NCBI GenBank assembly: GCA_951217055.1
Contig: OX578282.1
Location: 41,194,629-41,258,628 of the forward strand
Source: Gerris lacustris
Lineage: Eukaryota; Arthropoda; Insecta; Hemiptera; Gerridae
Direction of reading: 5' to 3'
DNA: 64,000 bases
Position 1 is the first letter of the stretch. Each line of letters opens with the position of its first letter. This document shows, piece by piece, positions 45,860-56,779 of the stretch. The notes under the pieces are model-generated. The model made no database searches, was not told the origin of the DNA, and worked only from the letters and a program-made list of their open reading frames with translations. A program made the translations under genes and the position numbers.

Positions 45860-46404
45860 TAGTAACAATTTTAATAAAAGTAGAACTTCATTTTTAAAAT
45901 AAGTTAACATGTCAAACAGTATCAACCTTTACTTTAAGGGTTTTGGAATGGTAGTGTATTTTGAGTTTGGACTAGTCAGTTAGTTTGGCCCGGTTATATT
46001 GAAGTTGTTGAAGGTTTACTGAGCAAGCCAAGTAATTGAGTTGATTTACTAAAGTATTGGAGTCTTGGTAGACAAATTAACTCCACCTGGGACCTAGCTG
46101 TCTCGTACCACAAGTCTTATCACTTTCCAGCCAATTCCACTACAAAATTGCTTTTAGCCTTTCACTGCTTGCAACAATTTCAACATGAAAACTCAACCCG
46201 CTTTTCCTCACTGTTTTTTTTTTAAGAATATTGCCTTGTATACAAGGTATTAGACAACTTAGTCATTCACCCGATGGTTTATTACTAATATGATATTTAG
46301 CGTTCTCTGTTGGAGTCATTACCAATTAATAGTTCTTACATTGGCAACCCCGTCTCGAAGGCTATAGGGCTATAAAGTCCATTGCACTCCTGATAAAAGA
46401 ATTC
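45860..46404. other. Non-coding stretch
   Basis: AT-rich, no assignable feature. Confidence 0.4.
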
Positions 46405-46585
46405 GACTCGTCTGTGTCAAATGAGTCTTATGCGTTGACAGCGCGGGAAAGTCGAATAAATGGGGTGGGAGCCAATAAGAGCTTACGATTTTAAAATTCT
46501 GATCCCCCTCATTTTTTTTACCTTTCTCACGCTGTCAACGTAGTAAGACTCATTTGGCATGCAGACTGTCGAAGCATTTTTAGGC
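46405..46585. mobile_element. Small MITE-like inverted repeat
   Basis: About 46409-46455 and 46531-46582 are inverted copies (CAAATGAGTCTTA, then CGTTGACAGCG and GAAAG), with a few mismatches and a ~75-bp loop. No ORF. Confidence 0.65.
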
Positions 46586-46626
46586 GTGTTTATAGTGTAG
46601 GCCGACAGTTTTACCTATTTAGGGTC

Positions 46627-47260
46627 CGAAATGAATAGCCTAAATAAAACCCAAGAGGAAATAAGCCGAAGAATACTGGCAGAAAGTTGATCACACTATG
46701 CTAATATAAAGCTTTTCTGTTCTAAAGTATATCCAGAACATCAAAACTAATGTTCTACAAATCTCTCGTAAGAACAGTAGCATGTTATGGATCTGACACA
46801 TGGGTTTTGCTTAGTAAAGAAATATCACGCCTCAGAGTCTTAGAAGGAAGAATAATTAAAATAATATTAGGAGGTGTACACGAGGAGCACGGTTGGAAAA
46901 TTCGGACCAATATTGTAGATGATCATGGAGAGAAATTCATTGTAGATGATTTTGTCGGCCATGAAGACATTATCAGATTCATAAAAAGCACGAGGATAGG
47001 ATGGCTAGGCCATGTACTGAGAACACAGGAAAGAGAAGTAAAAAGCATTCTGGAAGCACAAATGGAAGGAAAAAGAAGAGGTGGAAGACCTTGAAGCAGA
47101 TGGCTGGACGATGTCAGGGAAGATCTACAGACCCTCAAAGTTGTAGCTTCGAGAACTGTGGTCCAGGATAGGAATAAATGGCGAAAAACGGTTCGAGAGA
47201 CAGTAGAGCCGGCGAAAGTAAGTTATAGCGTAGGCTGTACGCCAACACCCAAAATGTTTC
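46627..47260 (+). pseudogene. LINE RT C-terminal region
   Basis: Begins with EMNSLNKTQEEISRRILAES (the EI-x2-RI helix after the RT palm). A frameshift leads into the main frame (46750-47094): MFYKSLVRTVACYGSDTWVL, a thumb motif in which the Tyr-Gly-Ser/x-Thr-Trp block is diagnostic, then FIKSTRIGWLGHVLR and KRRGGRP. One TGA at 47092 interrupts it, after which RWLDDVREDLQTL and VQDRNKWRK continue in frame. The RIGWLGHVLR and RRGGRP motifs are typical of LINE C-termini of the RTE/CR1-like kind. Two or more disabling changes; upstream parts are missing. Confidence 0.82.
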
Positions 47261-48177
47261 TAGTAAGAAAAAAGAAATATGTTTTTAGAATTAGGAGTAA
47301 AACGTCAGCATTTATACCTTACCTCCACAGTTGATGAAGTTAACATTAATGTACTATGTATGCTATTTTTTTCATTTTAGGTCTTAAACCCTAGGTTAAT
47401 CCCCAGACTTACACAGTTAAGGAATTAATCCTGAGTAATCCATTAAGTTTTTGGTGTTATTTAACCCTCCCGTAGCTTAAAATAAGACTCAAATATGAGA
47501 GAAATTATTGTAGAACAGGGTTTAGCCATTAAGCTAAATGGTAGCCTTATGAAATCCTTTTTCCTTTTCAGGTCAGTCTCCTAGTTCCTTTTCTGGCTAG
47601 TTTTTATTATCAGGATTTACTGCCTCCATTTCTGTACTAACCATTTTTTTTCTATTTAGGGGCTTATATTATTTTTTTAGACTCTGAACATTCTTTATAA
47701 TATGCAATAGTAAAGTTTACCCTAATTGAGCGTTAAAATAAGTGCAAAATAAACCTTTCTTATTTTTGCTTATCTAAAGGAAAATTATTGTTTTCACGCA
47801 TAAATTCAAAACAGAGATTTCAACGGAGTTATCGTTTTTGGGTGTTTTTAAGACCATTTGAGTGGTTTATAGCTGTCGTCTGTGCCATGCTTAAATCCCA
47901 GTTTTTAATCTAGAGAGTTGAAACTTGTTACGAAAATCAGTCCTTGCGTGTAGTTGTGCGTCCGAAAAATCATAAATTTGTGACATCATAAGCCATTTTT
48001 TTTTACAGCTTATGGCCAAGCTATGTCCCAAAGACAATTTTTTAAGAATAATTATTTTATTTTTAATAAAATTAAAGTATCATTCTTTCTTAAATAAAGA
48101 AAGAATGATTTCTAATTAAGATAAAAAATTTTGTCTTGACAAACTACTTGCTGATAACTTACGCAACCAAAATGCAC
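47261..48177. repeat. Non-coding stretch with an old repeat copy
   Basis: About 47885-48010 matches 22805-22905. AAGAATGATT...TTTCTTTATTTAAG near 48070-48110 is a short hairpin. No gene. Confidence 0.45.
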
Positions 48178-48240
48178 AAATATAAAGTATAAACTGCTTG
48201 GGTTTCCGGTAAAATCCGCGTCACCAAGGGGTTGAAATCT

Positions 48241-48274
48241 GACGTTTTGCTTCCACTACTGGAAGCATCTTCAG
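48241..48274 (-). ncRNA. Hammerhead-like motif, mini-element B left arm
   Basis: On the minus strand: CUGAAGA, an extra U, a 7-bp stem II GCUUCCA/UGGAAGC around GUAG, AAAAC, GUC. The 3-8 pair is C-G and position 7 is A. The G of GAAA is A, which should reduce or abolish cleavage. Confidence 0.45.
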
Positions 48275-48350
48275 GGGTGTCGTGCATCGTGATGTTTACT
48301 CGAAGCAAACACAGGATATATTCGAGTCAACATCACGATGCACCACACCC

Positions 48351-48382
48351 CTGAAGATGTTTCCAGTAGTGGAAGCAAAACT
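48351..48382 (+). ncRNA. Hammerhead-like motif, mini-element B right arm
   Basis: Inverted partner of 48241-48274. One stem II position changed to a U-G wobble (GUUUCCA/UGGAAGC), keeping the helix. Confidence 0.45.
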
Positions 48383-48486
48383 TCGGATTTCAACCTTCGA
48401 CCTTCGTGACACGGATTTCACCGGACACCCAAGCTGTTTATGATGAATCCTACGCAAAGCCTACGCACCAAGTTAAATATAAAGTA

Positions 48487-49255
48487 GTCCAATCAAATTA
48501 TACATGGTTGCTTGCAAAATGTCGGGTAGGTATATTGTAGGGACCAAGTAGAAACCAAGTTTCTAGAAACAAAAGTCCTGTGCAAACAGAGTTATGTTGA
48601 AAAAAGTCGGATCATTTCGTACTTTTCTCGGCTTTTGCTTAATATCTTTGTTCCTATGCATCGGAGTGCAAAGGTAGTGAACTTTATTTTTATGGGCTAG
48701 TATTGTTTTTATTAGAATGAAGTAAAATAATGACAGTACTTAACGAAATGATTCTTAGAGTATTCAGCGGCCCGAAGAGAATTGTACAAAAAGTAGCAAT
48801 AGTTATTTATGCACCTAGGGAGTAAAGTAAGCCATTATTCCCTGGGCGAAAAAGTTGGTTCTTGAGGCGAAGTCGAAGGAACCATGGTCCCTAAATCCCG
48901 AGGCGAAGCTGAGGGAATTAGACTCTTTAATTCCCGAGGCGCAGCTGAGGGAATAACTCTAATTAGCTAATAAGATAATTATCGCGAGGGGAATAATGGC
49001 ACTTTACTCACGAGGTACATACAATATTTTATCTACTCACGACAGCAAAAGTAAACATTACTTAGCTGTTTTTAGGCTGGAAAGTACTATTTCGCGGATT
49101 TGTCATTAAAATATTAAAAGCAGGCAGGAAAGTAGTTAAAACAGTCAGGAAAATACTTTCTCTGCCTAGGCAGAGAAAGTAACAGTGTTTACCACTGCGT
49201 GTCATAACCTCTTATTTTGGCAAGAACAGTTTATACTATTATCTCTATCTTACAA
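48487..49255. repeat. Interspersed repeat R3 copy and non-coding flank
   Basis: About 48800-49030 contains several CCCGAGGCGAAGCTGAGGGA-type units and a GTACCTCGTGAGTAAAGTGC-like end (minus strand) that recur at 51470-51700 and 56780-57590. Non-coding. Confidence 0.5.
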
Positions 49256-49366
49256 CATTATACGAGTATGAAAGTTGGCTGTAGGTGTACCCTTTACTAA
49301 TTCTGTATCTAGTAGTGGATCCTTTAAGGGTTAAAGTGAAATAAATTACTTCAATTCATTCTCATC

Positions 49367-49392
49367 GGCAACGTTTCGGCCTGACCGGCCAT
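49367..49392 (-). ncRNA. Truncated hammerhead-like motif, PLE2 left arm
   Basis: Contains the GAAAC side and stem II of the motif but lacks the UUGAUAA core, because the arm ends there. Confidence 0.45.
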
Positions 49393-49398
49393 CCCAGG

Positions 49399-50301
49399 TT
49401 AAAATTCACTTTTGAAAAAGAAGTTAATAGTATTCTTAACTACCTTGAAATCACCCTAATCAGAAACAAAAATGGTACAATATCAACAAAATGGTATGAA
49501 AAAGACTGCAAAAGTAACAGGTTCCTTAATTATAGATCTTTTCATCCCACTTATCAAAAAACAAATTCAGTTAACAACCTTATAAAAAATGCAATTTCTC
49601 TCACTGACCTTAGCCATCTCAAAGAAGTGAAAAATACCATCTTCACTAAATTAAAGGAAAATGTTTACCCCTTTAGACTCATTAAAAATATTTGGTATAA
49701 ACACATTAACCTTCACCCTAACAACAATAATAATGACAACATCACAATAGATAGAACAATAACGAGACCTACCAAACATGTTAGTATGCCTTATATTAAA
49801 GGACTCTCTGACAAAGTACGATTCCTTATGAAACAATTTGATTGCCCAGAAATTAGATTCGGATACAAGCCTTTAAATAAAATCGAAAAAATTTACCATA
49901 ACATGAAAGATAAAATTCCATTTGATAACACCATTGGCACCGTTTACGAGATTCCTTGCGGTAATTGCCACAAAACTTATATAGGTGAGAGTAAACAACT
50001 AATCAAAAACCGTATTGAACAACATAAGTATGACCAAAACCAAGGGAACTCCAATACAGCCCTGTCCAGTCATACCTTGGCTACCAAACATGAATTTAGA
50101 TTTGATGAAACTAAAATTATAGGGAGAGAGCAGAAAACAAACAGGAGAAAAATGATGGAAGCTCTGAACATAGCCATTAGTCTCGATAAAACCGTTAATA
50201 TAAAAACAGACTCCCGCTCCCTCAACAAATATTATAGTGGGATATACTATAATAAGTCAATTCAAAATTCCCGCCCTAGAGATCAGACCAGGCCTTTATG
50301 A
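49399..50301 (+). pseudogene. PLE2 RT end and GIY-YIG endonuclease
   Basis: About 301 codons in one open frame that already runs through the arm junction. It starts at LKFTFEKEVNSILNYLEITL (just after the catalytic YxDD region) and continues with STKWYEKD, NLIKNAISLTDL and MPYIKGLSDK. The GIY-YIG domain follows: VYEIPCGNCHKTYIGES with its CxxC pair, then NRIEQHKYDQ and the final KTDSRSLNKYYSGIY. It closely resembles PLE1 residues 272-550, so the two belong to related families. No start codon of its own and no catalytic RT motifs, therefore non-functional despite the intact frame. Confidence 0.87.
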
Positions 50302-50833
50302 TCACTTACTTGTCACTGTTTTTTTGTTATGTGTACGTTTATTATCCAATGTTTTTATCCTTTCTCCTCACATACTAGATTTTAGAATTTAATTGGTGAA
50401 ATTTATTATTTGTTAACCAATAATAAAACCCGTTTCAATTGTTATATATAGCTGTCTGATAACATCAGTGATAAGAGACGTATTGTTATCAAGTCCAATG
50501 TTTACCTTAGTACGTCCTATCTGTGATTATTGTTAAATTCGTTTTATTTTTAGTTATTTTGTTACCATATCGTTACTTTTGTGCTTAATTTATGTTTTTG
50601 TTATTTTTATTAATGTATATTGCTACAAGAACTTCCGTGTTTAAGATTAGAGGTGTATGTATTAATTATTACGTGACGACGGAATTTAAGAATTCCTAAG
50701 ACCATAGTAATTTGTTTTGACTACACTTAACTTAAGTTTGTTACGTTAAGGTAAAGCAATTTTTCTGAACTTATCCTTCTTGGTGTTATGTCATGTCAAT
50801 TATTGTAGTTTTTGATTAAAATATACATTTTTA

Positions 50834-50868
50834 GGCTTGATAATGGCCGGTCAGGCCGAAACGTTGCC
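50834..50868 (+). ncRNA. Hammerhead-like motif, PLE2 right arm
   Basis: GGC, UUGAUAA, an extra U, stem II GGCC-GGUCA-GGCC, GAAAC, GUU, GCC. Compared with PLE1, one stem II pair has changed from A-U to G-C on both sides, a compensatory change. The cleavage triplet is GUU instead of GUC, also allowed. Confidence 0.55.
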
Positions 50869-50943
50869 GATGAGAATGAATTGAAGTAATTTATTTCACT
50901 TTAACCCTTAAAGGATCCACTACCAGATACATTATACGAGTAT

Positions 50944-52149
50944 ATTATAGTTCAATAAGTAATATTTAATAAATATACGTTTTAATAATAAAATAATTTG
51001 TTAATTCTGTTAAATAAGTTCAATGAATAGTAGATATTTAATTAGACATAGCGGAGTCACTGGCCACACTGCAGCTTCATGTAAACATCCAATATTATTC
51101 ATATTATTATTATTGAAGTCATTCTAGATTATACTAGCTAATTTTCTCGATTTATCCTAGTTACTTTTTTTATTGTAAGCAATAGAAGATATCTTTAATA
51201 CTTTTAGTAATTTTTTGGTAAAAATATAAATAAATATTTTATATTGCGTGAATTATTCATTCAGAAGTTTTGTGTGTTATAAACGTGTGTTTGGTATTTA
51301 GTTGTTATAGATTCAGTTTGCTATTCACTTATTGTCAATATTCCAAACTTATTTGATTTCTTTATGAACATTAATTTTAGTTAATACGTATGTTATTATC
51401 TTATTAATATTACATAGTAATTAACTATGTTATATTAATAAAGATGGTATGTTAGCAGTTTCATTTTTCTGCCGCCCGTAGATAAAATATTGTATGCAAC
51501 AAGGCAGCAAAGGAATCAAAGGAAACATTTCTGCCTCGTTTATTGATTGCCTGCCTCGGCTTCGCCTCGACAGTTAATTATCATAGCCTGTCCTCGCCTT
51601 CGGCTCGGAGGCTAATCTAATGACTCGTCAGTAAAATTCCATTTTGCTGCCTAGTTACATAAATAACTATTATCTCCAGTAGGAAGAAAATACACATTTT
51701 CGTCCATTGCACAGTTTTTTTTTATTATTTTAATAAATAACAATAATTATTAGCACTTTTAATAGCACATATAAGAGATTTAATTTTAAAATCAAATAAG
51801 AATTGGAATAAAACTCAAATAGAAGTTTATTTAGATGCAGGTTATAAACAAAGATAAACATGGTCAAAAAAGCGCAGTGCCGCCAACCTGATTTCAAAAA
51901 CTTCATTTCATTTGCCATTCATTTTCTACTATTTATAAAATAATTAAGTTGCAATCTTTACTTTTTTGCCCTACTTTACTTTTTCGCCCAACTTTTACTT
52001 TTTCTCCCTACTTTTTGAGTTCAGGGATGAAAAGACCTGTTTTAGTCCCTCTAAACTAATTCAAAATCATAACTTCTTCTCCCTACTGGAGATAAACAAT
52101 ATTATAATACAATACGTAATATATTCACTTTTTAGTTGATATATTATAT
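50944..52149. repeat. Non-coding stretch with R3 repeat
   Basis: About 51470-51700 is an R3 copy (GTAGATAAAATATTGTATGC, then CTCGGCTTCGCCTC units and ATTCCATTTTGCTGCCTAGT), matching 57320-57560. The rest is AT-rich and unassigned. Confidence 0.5.
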
Positions 52150-52660
52150 TTTTGCTTCCGAGCCTTACCAAAGGTAACGGAAGCTATATGATCGTTCTGA
52201 AGAACAAAAAGTTTAGGTCTCCGATTTCAAAAATTCCGAGACAGAAATCCGTGTCAGACATCAGGTTGGTTCCGTGTCTGTCTGTCGGTCTGTCGTTCAA
52301 GTTTTGCGAACCAACATATCTTAAAAACTACACACTACACGTCCGATTTTAATTAAATTTGGATGGTAGGTCATAATTAGCTCATTGCTGGTCCCATATA
52401 AGTTTCAACCTTCTGTGCTAATTTGTTTCTCTTCCACATGCGCACAAACATACATTTATTTACACCTATAGCTTCAAAACTACTTATCTGATTTGTATGA
52501 AACTTTTATAGTTTATTGTAAGTAGTCCGCAGACAGCCCTAGATTAATTTGAACCGTCTGCACTCTTTAACTTTTGCTAAATTGATACTTTAATTTATGA
52601 TAAAATCCAAACAATTTTGACAGATTAAAATAACGGGGGAAACATTACATATTTTTATAT
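52150..52660 (+). repeat. Interspersed repeat R1 copy, 3' end missing
   Basis: Starts with the 5' hairpin (GCTTCCGAGCCTTACC) and keeps the GTCTGTCTGTCGGTC tract and the CACATGCGCACAAACATACA block. It fades out before the GGAAGCTATGTG end. Confidence 0.7.
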
Positions 52661-53402
52661 TAATATTTCAGAGCTTAAATCGTGCCATACATTTTGTCTT
52701 GTTCAACTTTCTTCAGTTATTGTGACACTTATAAGCGCCCTATACACTTGTAGGATTGTATATTGTATGATAATTTCATTAAGCTAATTAGATGTAACTT
52801 ATAATAATAATTTTCTTCTGAAATTTTCTTCTCTATAATTAGTTTTATTTTAAACCTATTGATTAATTAGAGGTAAAGTATTAATTCAAGGTCAATTAAT
52901 TTATGATTTTTTTTTTTAAATATGCTTGTCTCTTCAGTTAATTAATTCTAATAACTGCGTACAAAATAACGGTCTATATTTTTAAATTAAATTGATGGGA
53001 AAATAATGATCATATTTTGCTGAAGTAGAATCTTACCGGGGATTTGAACTAATTGAATAGCACTGTTCTTGATAATTTCCCGTTTAACTATAACTCTTAT
53101 ATACAATAATTATAGTCATTGTTATATATAATGTTAGTGAAAAAATATATAGTTCCGAATTTATTTATTTCACATAATAATGATAACCATCTAGAGAGCT
53201 GATGTTAAACCTATAAAAGGACAAATCTTTGTACAACGGATTTCACCAACAACGAATCTAAACCGTGCCATTGATATGCCCCTGTGTAGGGACAGTAAGA
53301 GAGGAAAAATGTGTACAAGTAAAGAAGTACAGATGCAGAAAAATTAAACCTATACCTAGGACACAAGTATAAACTAACCTGGGTGTCACACGTCAATTAA
53401 TT
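52661..53402. other. Non-coding stretch
   Basis: AT-rich, no assignable feature. Confidence 0.4.
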
Positions 53403-53838
53403 TAAGCCGGGTTTACACGATCCTAGTTGACTTGGACTAAATCACTTTTGACTCTATTTTGACGCTACTTGGATCGTGTAAACAGGTTATCAAAGTCAAC
53501 TTGGACATCCAAGTTGATTTGGACGTTATTTGATCTAAGTAGACTTGGATGAGGCCAACCATAATATGATTATGACAAGAAAGCTGTCAAAAATGAGAAA
53601 AGACTTGAAATGTTGTGACGGATTTGTTTATAAAAAGGTTATTGACAGCTTTTATTTCTTTTAAATTTTTGTTTTTATTCCTTTGTTTCTAAATGACTTT
53701 TTTGACAAGTTCCCGTACTTGGACCAAGTATACTTGGATCGTGTAAACATAGCATCAAAAACTCATTTTTACTTTGACCAAGTGGATTTGATCAAAGTTA
53801 CTTGGTCCAAGTCAACTTGGATCGTGTAGACGCGCCTT
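53403..53838. mobile_element. MITE with GTTTACACGATCC-type ends
   Basis: The left end GCCGGGTTTACACGATCC is matched inverted by GGATCGTGTAGACGCGCC on the right. Several CAAGT/ACTTG motifs inside (AGTCAACTTGGA and variants) reiterate in both orientations. TTTA flanks both ends as a possible target duplication. A broken end of the same family is at 646-670. No transposase. Confidence 0.7.
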
Positions 53839-54229
53839 TATTTCTTTGTTTACTTTTCGTTGTTATTCAATGTTTACCTATTAATAAAAAAACACAAATT
53901 TGAAACCCGTCAAAATGAAGATTGTAAATACTATGGGATATGTCGAAACAAATAAATTAACTTGCGGATATTTTCCGAACTAACTTTCCATGCAGCAAAA
54001 TTTGCTGAAAACTATTTACATTAATGCTAAAAGTATTAAAATAATGCATTTTCATCGTGTTCTGAGCTATTCTATATAAAAGTTTCAAATGTTTAGCTAC
54101 TCAGGAAGTTAGTTAAAATCGATTGCTAGATTTGTACTGGACAAACAATCAAACAAACTAGAAAGCAAGCTAATAAAAGCGTAGTAAAATAATATAGAAC
54201 TAAGGGGATCTTCCTCCTACTCGCTTCAG
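53839..54229. other. Non-coding, possible intron upstream of the exon-like block
   Basis: AT-rich, ending in a pyrimidine-rich tract and CAG at 54227-54229, which is a good splice acceptor. Confidence 0.4.
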
Positions 54230-54342
54230 TCGTCCACCCCCGGATGGTGACCGCTCTCGGCGAACTGCTGAGATGGCTATGTGCAATGCGCACCTCCCCA
54301 TCAGTGTCCCAGGCTGCTCTGTATTCGGAGGCGGAGGCCTTG
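54230..54342 (+). CDS. Putative internal exon of an unknown host gene
   Basis: A 113-bp block, far richer in G and C than everything around it, is bounded by a strong acceptor (TCTTCCTCCTACTCGCTTCAG) split here as TCTTCCTCCTACTC then GCTTCAG, and a GTAAAC donor. After the first two bases one frame is open for all 37 codons and reads VHPRMVTALGELLRWL, then CAMRTSPSVSQAALYS and EAEAL, which looks like amphipathic helices. A second plus frame is also open (RPPPDGDRSRRTAEM start), so the frame is not proven. I do not recognise the protein. No neighbouring exon was found, which fits a gene with introns longer than this window, or a relic exon. Confidence 0.45.
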
Positions 54343-55319
54343 GTAAACATAATTTTATTGAGCTTATGAATTAAATAAGAGCCAATATTAATTTATTGTG
54401 GCCGCTCTCCACTATCTTTACTCATAATAATGTGAAAATTCGTTGATTTAAAAAAAAAAGAAAGAAAAGTTAAATCGGAATAAAATTTACTAAGTTTTAG
54501 GGGTGTTTTTTTTTTTTTTATAATACATGCGGTGTGTGTCTAATATTAGTAAAAATAGTGGGTGTTTTTTACCTTCATGTTCCATCTAGGATTCGCTTAT
54601 TAATATTTTATTTGGTGATATAAAATCAAACTGATAATAATCGCATGTGAGCAAAATGTTCATATGCGAGTAACCAGTTTTTCTGACATACATCCAAATT
54701 TTACAATTAACCGGGATGTTTATTAAATTTGTTGTTATATATGTCATAGTGAATATGTAAAGTGAGAAGGTAGAGATCCTTTTGACTATTCTTTTTTTTT
54801 CTTCAATTTTCGTAAAAAAATTAAAATACTTATAAACTAACCTAGCCCTTATATTATAACTACTTATATTATAACCTAGCCCTGAAAAGTTACTTTATCT
54901 CCAGTAAGGACGAAAAGTAATTTTTTGGGCTAGTTTATAGGTAATAATGTTGGTCTATTCATGCCTGTTCTTAAAAACGAGGAAATAAATTAAAAACGGA
55001 GATATAATGTAATAAACAGGTCAAGTGTGTGCTAGTCAGCACACGGCGAGGGTCTGTAGGAAACACTGTATTGTTTAAGTAGTACCCTATTGATGGTGCT
55101 TTTTAAAATGCTAAAAACCCTACTTTGAACTATCCTATGGGTCTGATATTCTCAAAACACATAAAAAACTTCTAATAAAGTATTTTTTGCCACTGAACCG
55201 GACTATAAACATACAAATCTATCGAAAAGAGCATAATTAAAAAAATATATATATATATTTAAGTGTGGGTAGGTGCTATACACATATATGCCAAATTTCA
55301 AAGTAATCGGACGAAAGGA
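54343..55319. other. Non-coding, possible intron
   Basis: AT-rich. TATAACTACTTATATTATAACCTAGCCCT-type duplication near 54850-54890 is a short direct repeat. No gene. Confidence 0.4.
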
Positions 55320-55327
55320 CAACAGAC

Positions 55328-56280
55328 CAGGGCCGTTTCTACTAATAGGCAAGACTAGGCGGCCGCCTAGGGCGGCAAAATTATAGGGGCGGCAAAAGGA
55401 AGGGGAAAAAATAATGTTTAATCAAACAGCGAAAAAAATTAGCAAATGAATAGAGAAAAATTGGTCCGAGACAGCTCAGACAAACTTTCTCATATAAAAG
55501 TTCATAAATACTTAGCCCAGTGTTTCCTATTTATTAGTTTTGTATGTACATTTAATCATTATTGAACATTTCATGAATATTTAAAAATGAAATTTCATGA
55601 ATTTAAAACGTGTAAACACATCATAATAGAATTTTCGCGCCATCGCAATACTTTCTCTTTACACGGGAAAGTAAACATTGAGAGACCTTTGGTTGATTCT
55701 CGAGAGCTAGCTGAAGAAAGAAAATATTGAAAGCAACCATTTTTAAGCCAACAAAACAATTTTTAAGCCAAAAAGAAGAAGAAAAAGGAAATTGTTCGCT
55801 TATGAATTAGCAGATGAACCCATCGCTGACCCCAATGTTTCAGAGTAAAGTACTATTCTCCAATATTTGATGCGGCAATTAGCTCTGTACAAGAACGATG
55901 CATACAGTTTAATGAAATTATTTGATTTTCTATACTATACAAGTGACCTCAAGATGAAAATTTCCAGAACTCATGGATTTGTTTATTAAATTGGATACTG
56001 CTCTAACCCACTGTAGCCCTGGACAAGCCTCATCTTTCCTAAAGGACATTGCCGTGACAGCTTTCTGCTCTGAACTTTCAAGAATAAGTAATCAAATACA
56101 AAAATATCCAAAATCTGAATACGTGCTGAACTATCTGTGACAAAGCAAGTTAAAAAATGGTTTTCCTAATTTGTTTGTTGTTCATTGTATCCTTTTATGA
56201 AGAACTGAAGAAGGGGGGGGGGGGGGGGCAGCATTTATCAATTCTTGCCTAGGGCGGCAAAATACCTAGAAACGGCCCTG
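55328..56280 (+). mobile_element. hAT transposon, deleted copy with 8-bp target duplication
   Basis: CAACAGAC at 55320-55327 and 56281-56288 is a perfect 8-bp target duplication. TIRs are CAGGGCCGTTTCTA at the left and the matching TAGAAACGGCCCTG at the right, with a GCCTAGGGCGGCAAAAT block just inside both. About 55840-56150 retains pieces of a hAT transposase on the plus strand (YYSPIFDAAISSVQERCIQF, FLKDIAVTAFCSELSRI), in different frames with stops. Superfamily assignment is firm from TSD length, TIR and protein remnants; the copy is dead. Confidence 0.88.
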
Positions 56281-56288
56281 CAACAGAC

Positions 56289-56779
56289 GAACGTACGGAC
56301 AGACACACGCAGGAAAATATAAGGGTCTTTGGTTTTGCCTACAGACCCTAAAAACGGGATTAAAATCCACGTTCGCCAATCTAATTATTTTGTAAATAGT
56401 AGAGCCGCACCCCCGCCGCTTTTGTTCCACATACTCGGTAATCGATAATCGAATGATACTCAATTATTTTGATAATCGATTTCGAGTAATCGAGTATGCA
56501 AATACTCAATTATGCCCATTCTAGAGTGAATGGCAAATGTAGTGAATTTATTGAAATCAGGTTGGCAACACTGATTTTAAACTCCCAGCTGTATTGTAGT
56601 CATTCTACGATGTTTTATTTACTTTTGTTTAGCTTTCGTTAAACTTTTTTTTTTATGTACTTTAAAAGTGATTATTAATTGTTTTAAATCATTTAAATAA
56701 TTTATATTATTTAATTTCTGTTCTTTATATTCGTTTAATAAAGAAATACAAATGTGTTATTTGTTGAATAAATCTTATA
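56289..56779. other. Non-coding stretch
   Basis: About 56410-56520 has TCGAGTATGCAAATACTCAA and ATAATCGAATGATACT, a reiterated CGAT/ATCG block. No gene. Confidence 0.4.

Larger units (their letters stand above)
48178..48486. mobile_element. Palindromic mini-element B with PLE-like insertion signature
   Basis: AAATATAAAGTA at 48178-48189 recurs at 48475-48486. Between them are inverted arms (about 48190-48305 and 48330-48437), a ~24-bp loop and, on the right only, an extension of ~37 nt (48438-48474). No ORF. Each arm carries a hammerhead-like fold. The plan is the same as mini-element A but the sequence is unrelated, and here the extension is on the opposite side. Confidence 0.7.
49256..50943 (+). 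mobile_element. Penelope-like element PLE2 with 14-bp target duplication
   Basis: CATTATACGAGTAT at 49256-49269 recurs at 50930-50943. Inside are a 34-nt left extension (49270-49303), an 89-bp left arm (49304-49392) fused to coding sequence, and the matching right arm (50843-50931) at the end of a ~540-bp 3' region. The left arm is one of the shortest possible: it stops inside stem II of the hammerhead-like motif. The element is strongly 5'-truncated. Confidence 0.87.

Noticed and set aside
52152..52352. 66-codon open frame at the start of an R1 copy (and a similar one at 60510)
   Set aside because: Frame recurs only because R1 copies are similar; it breaks in other copies and has no domain.
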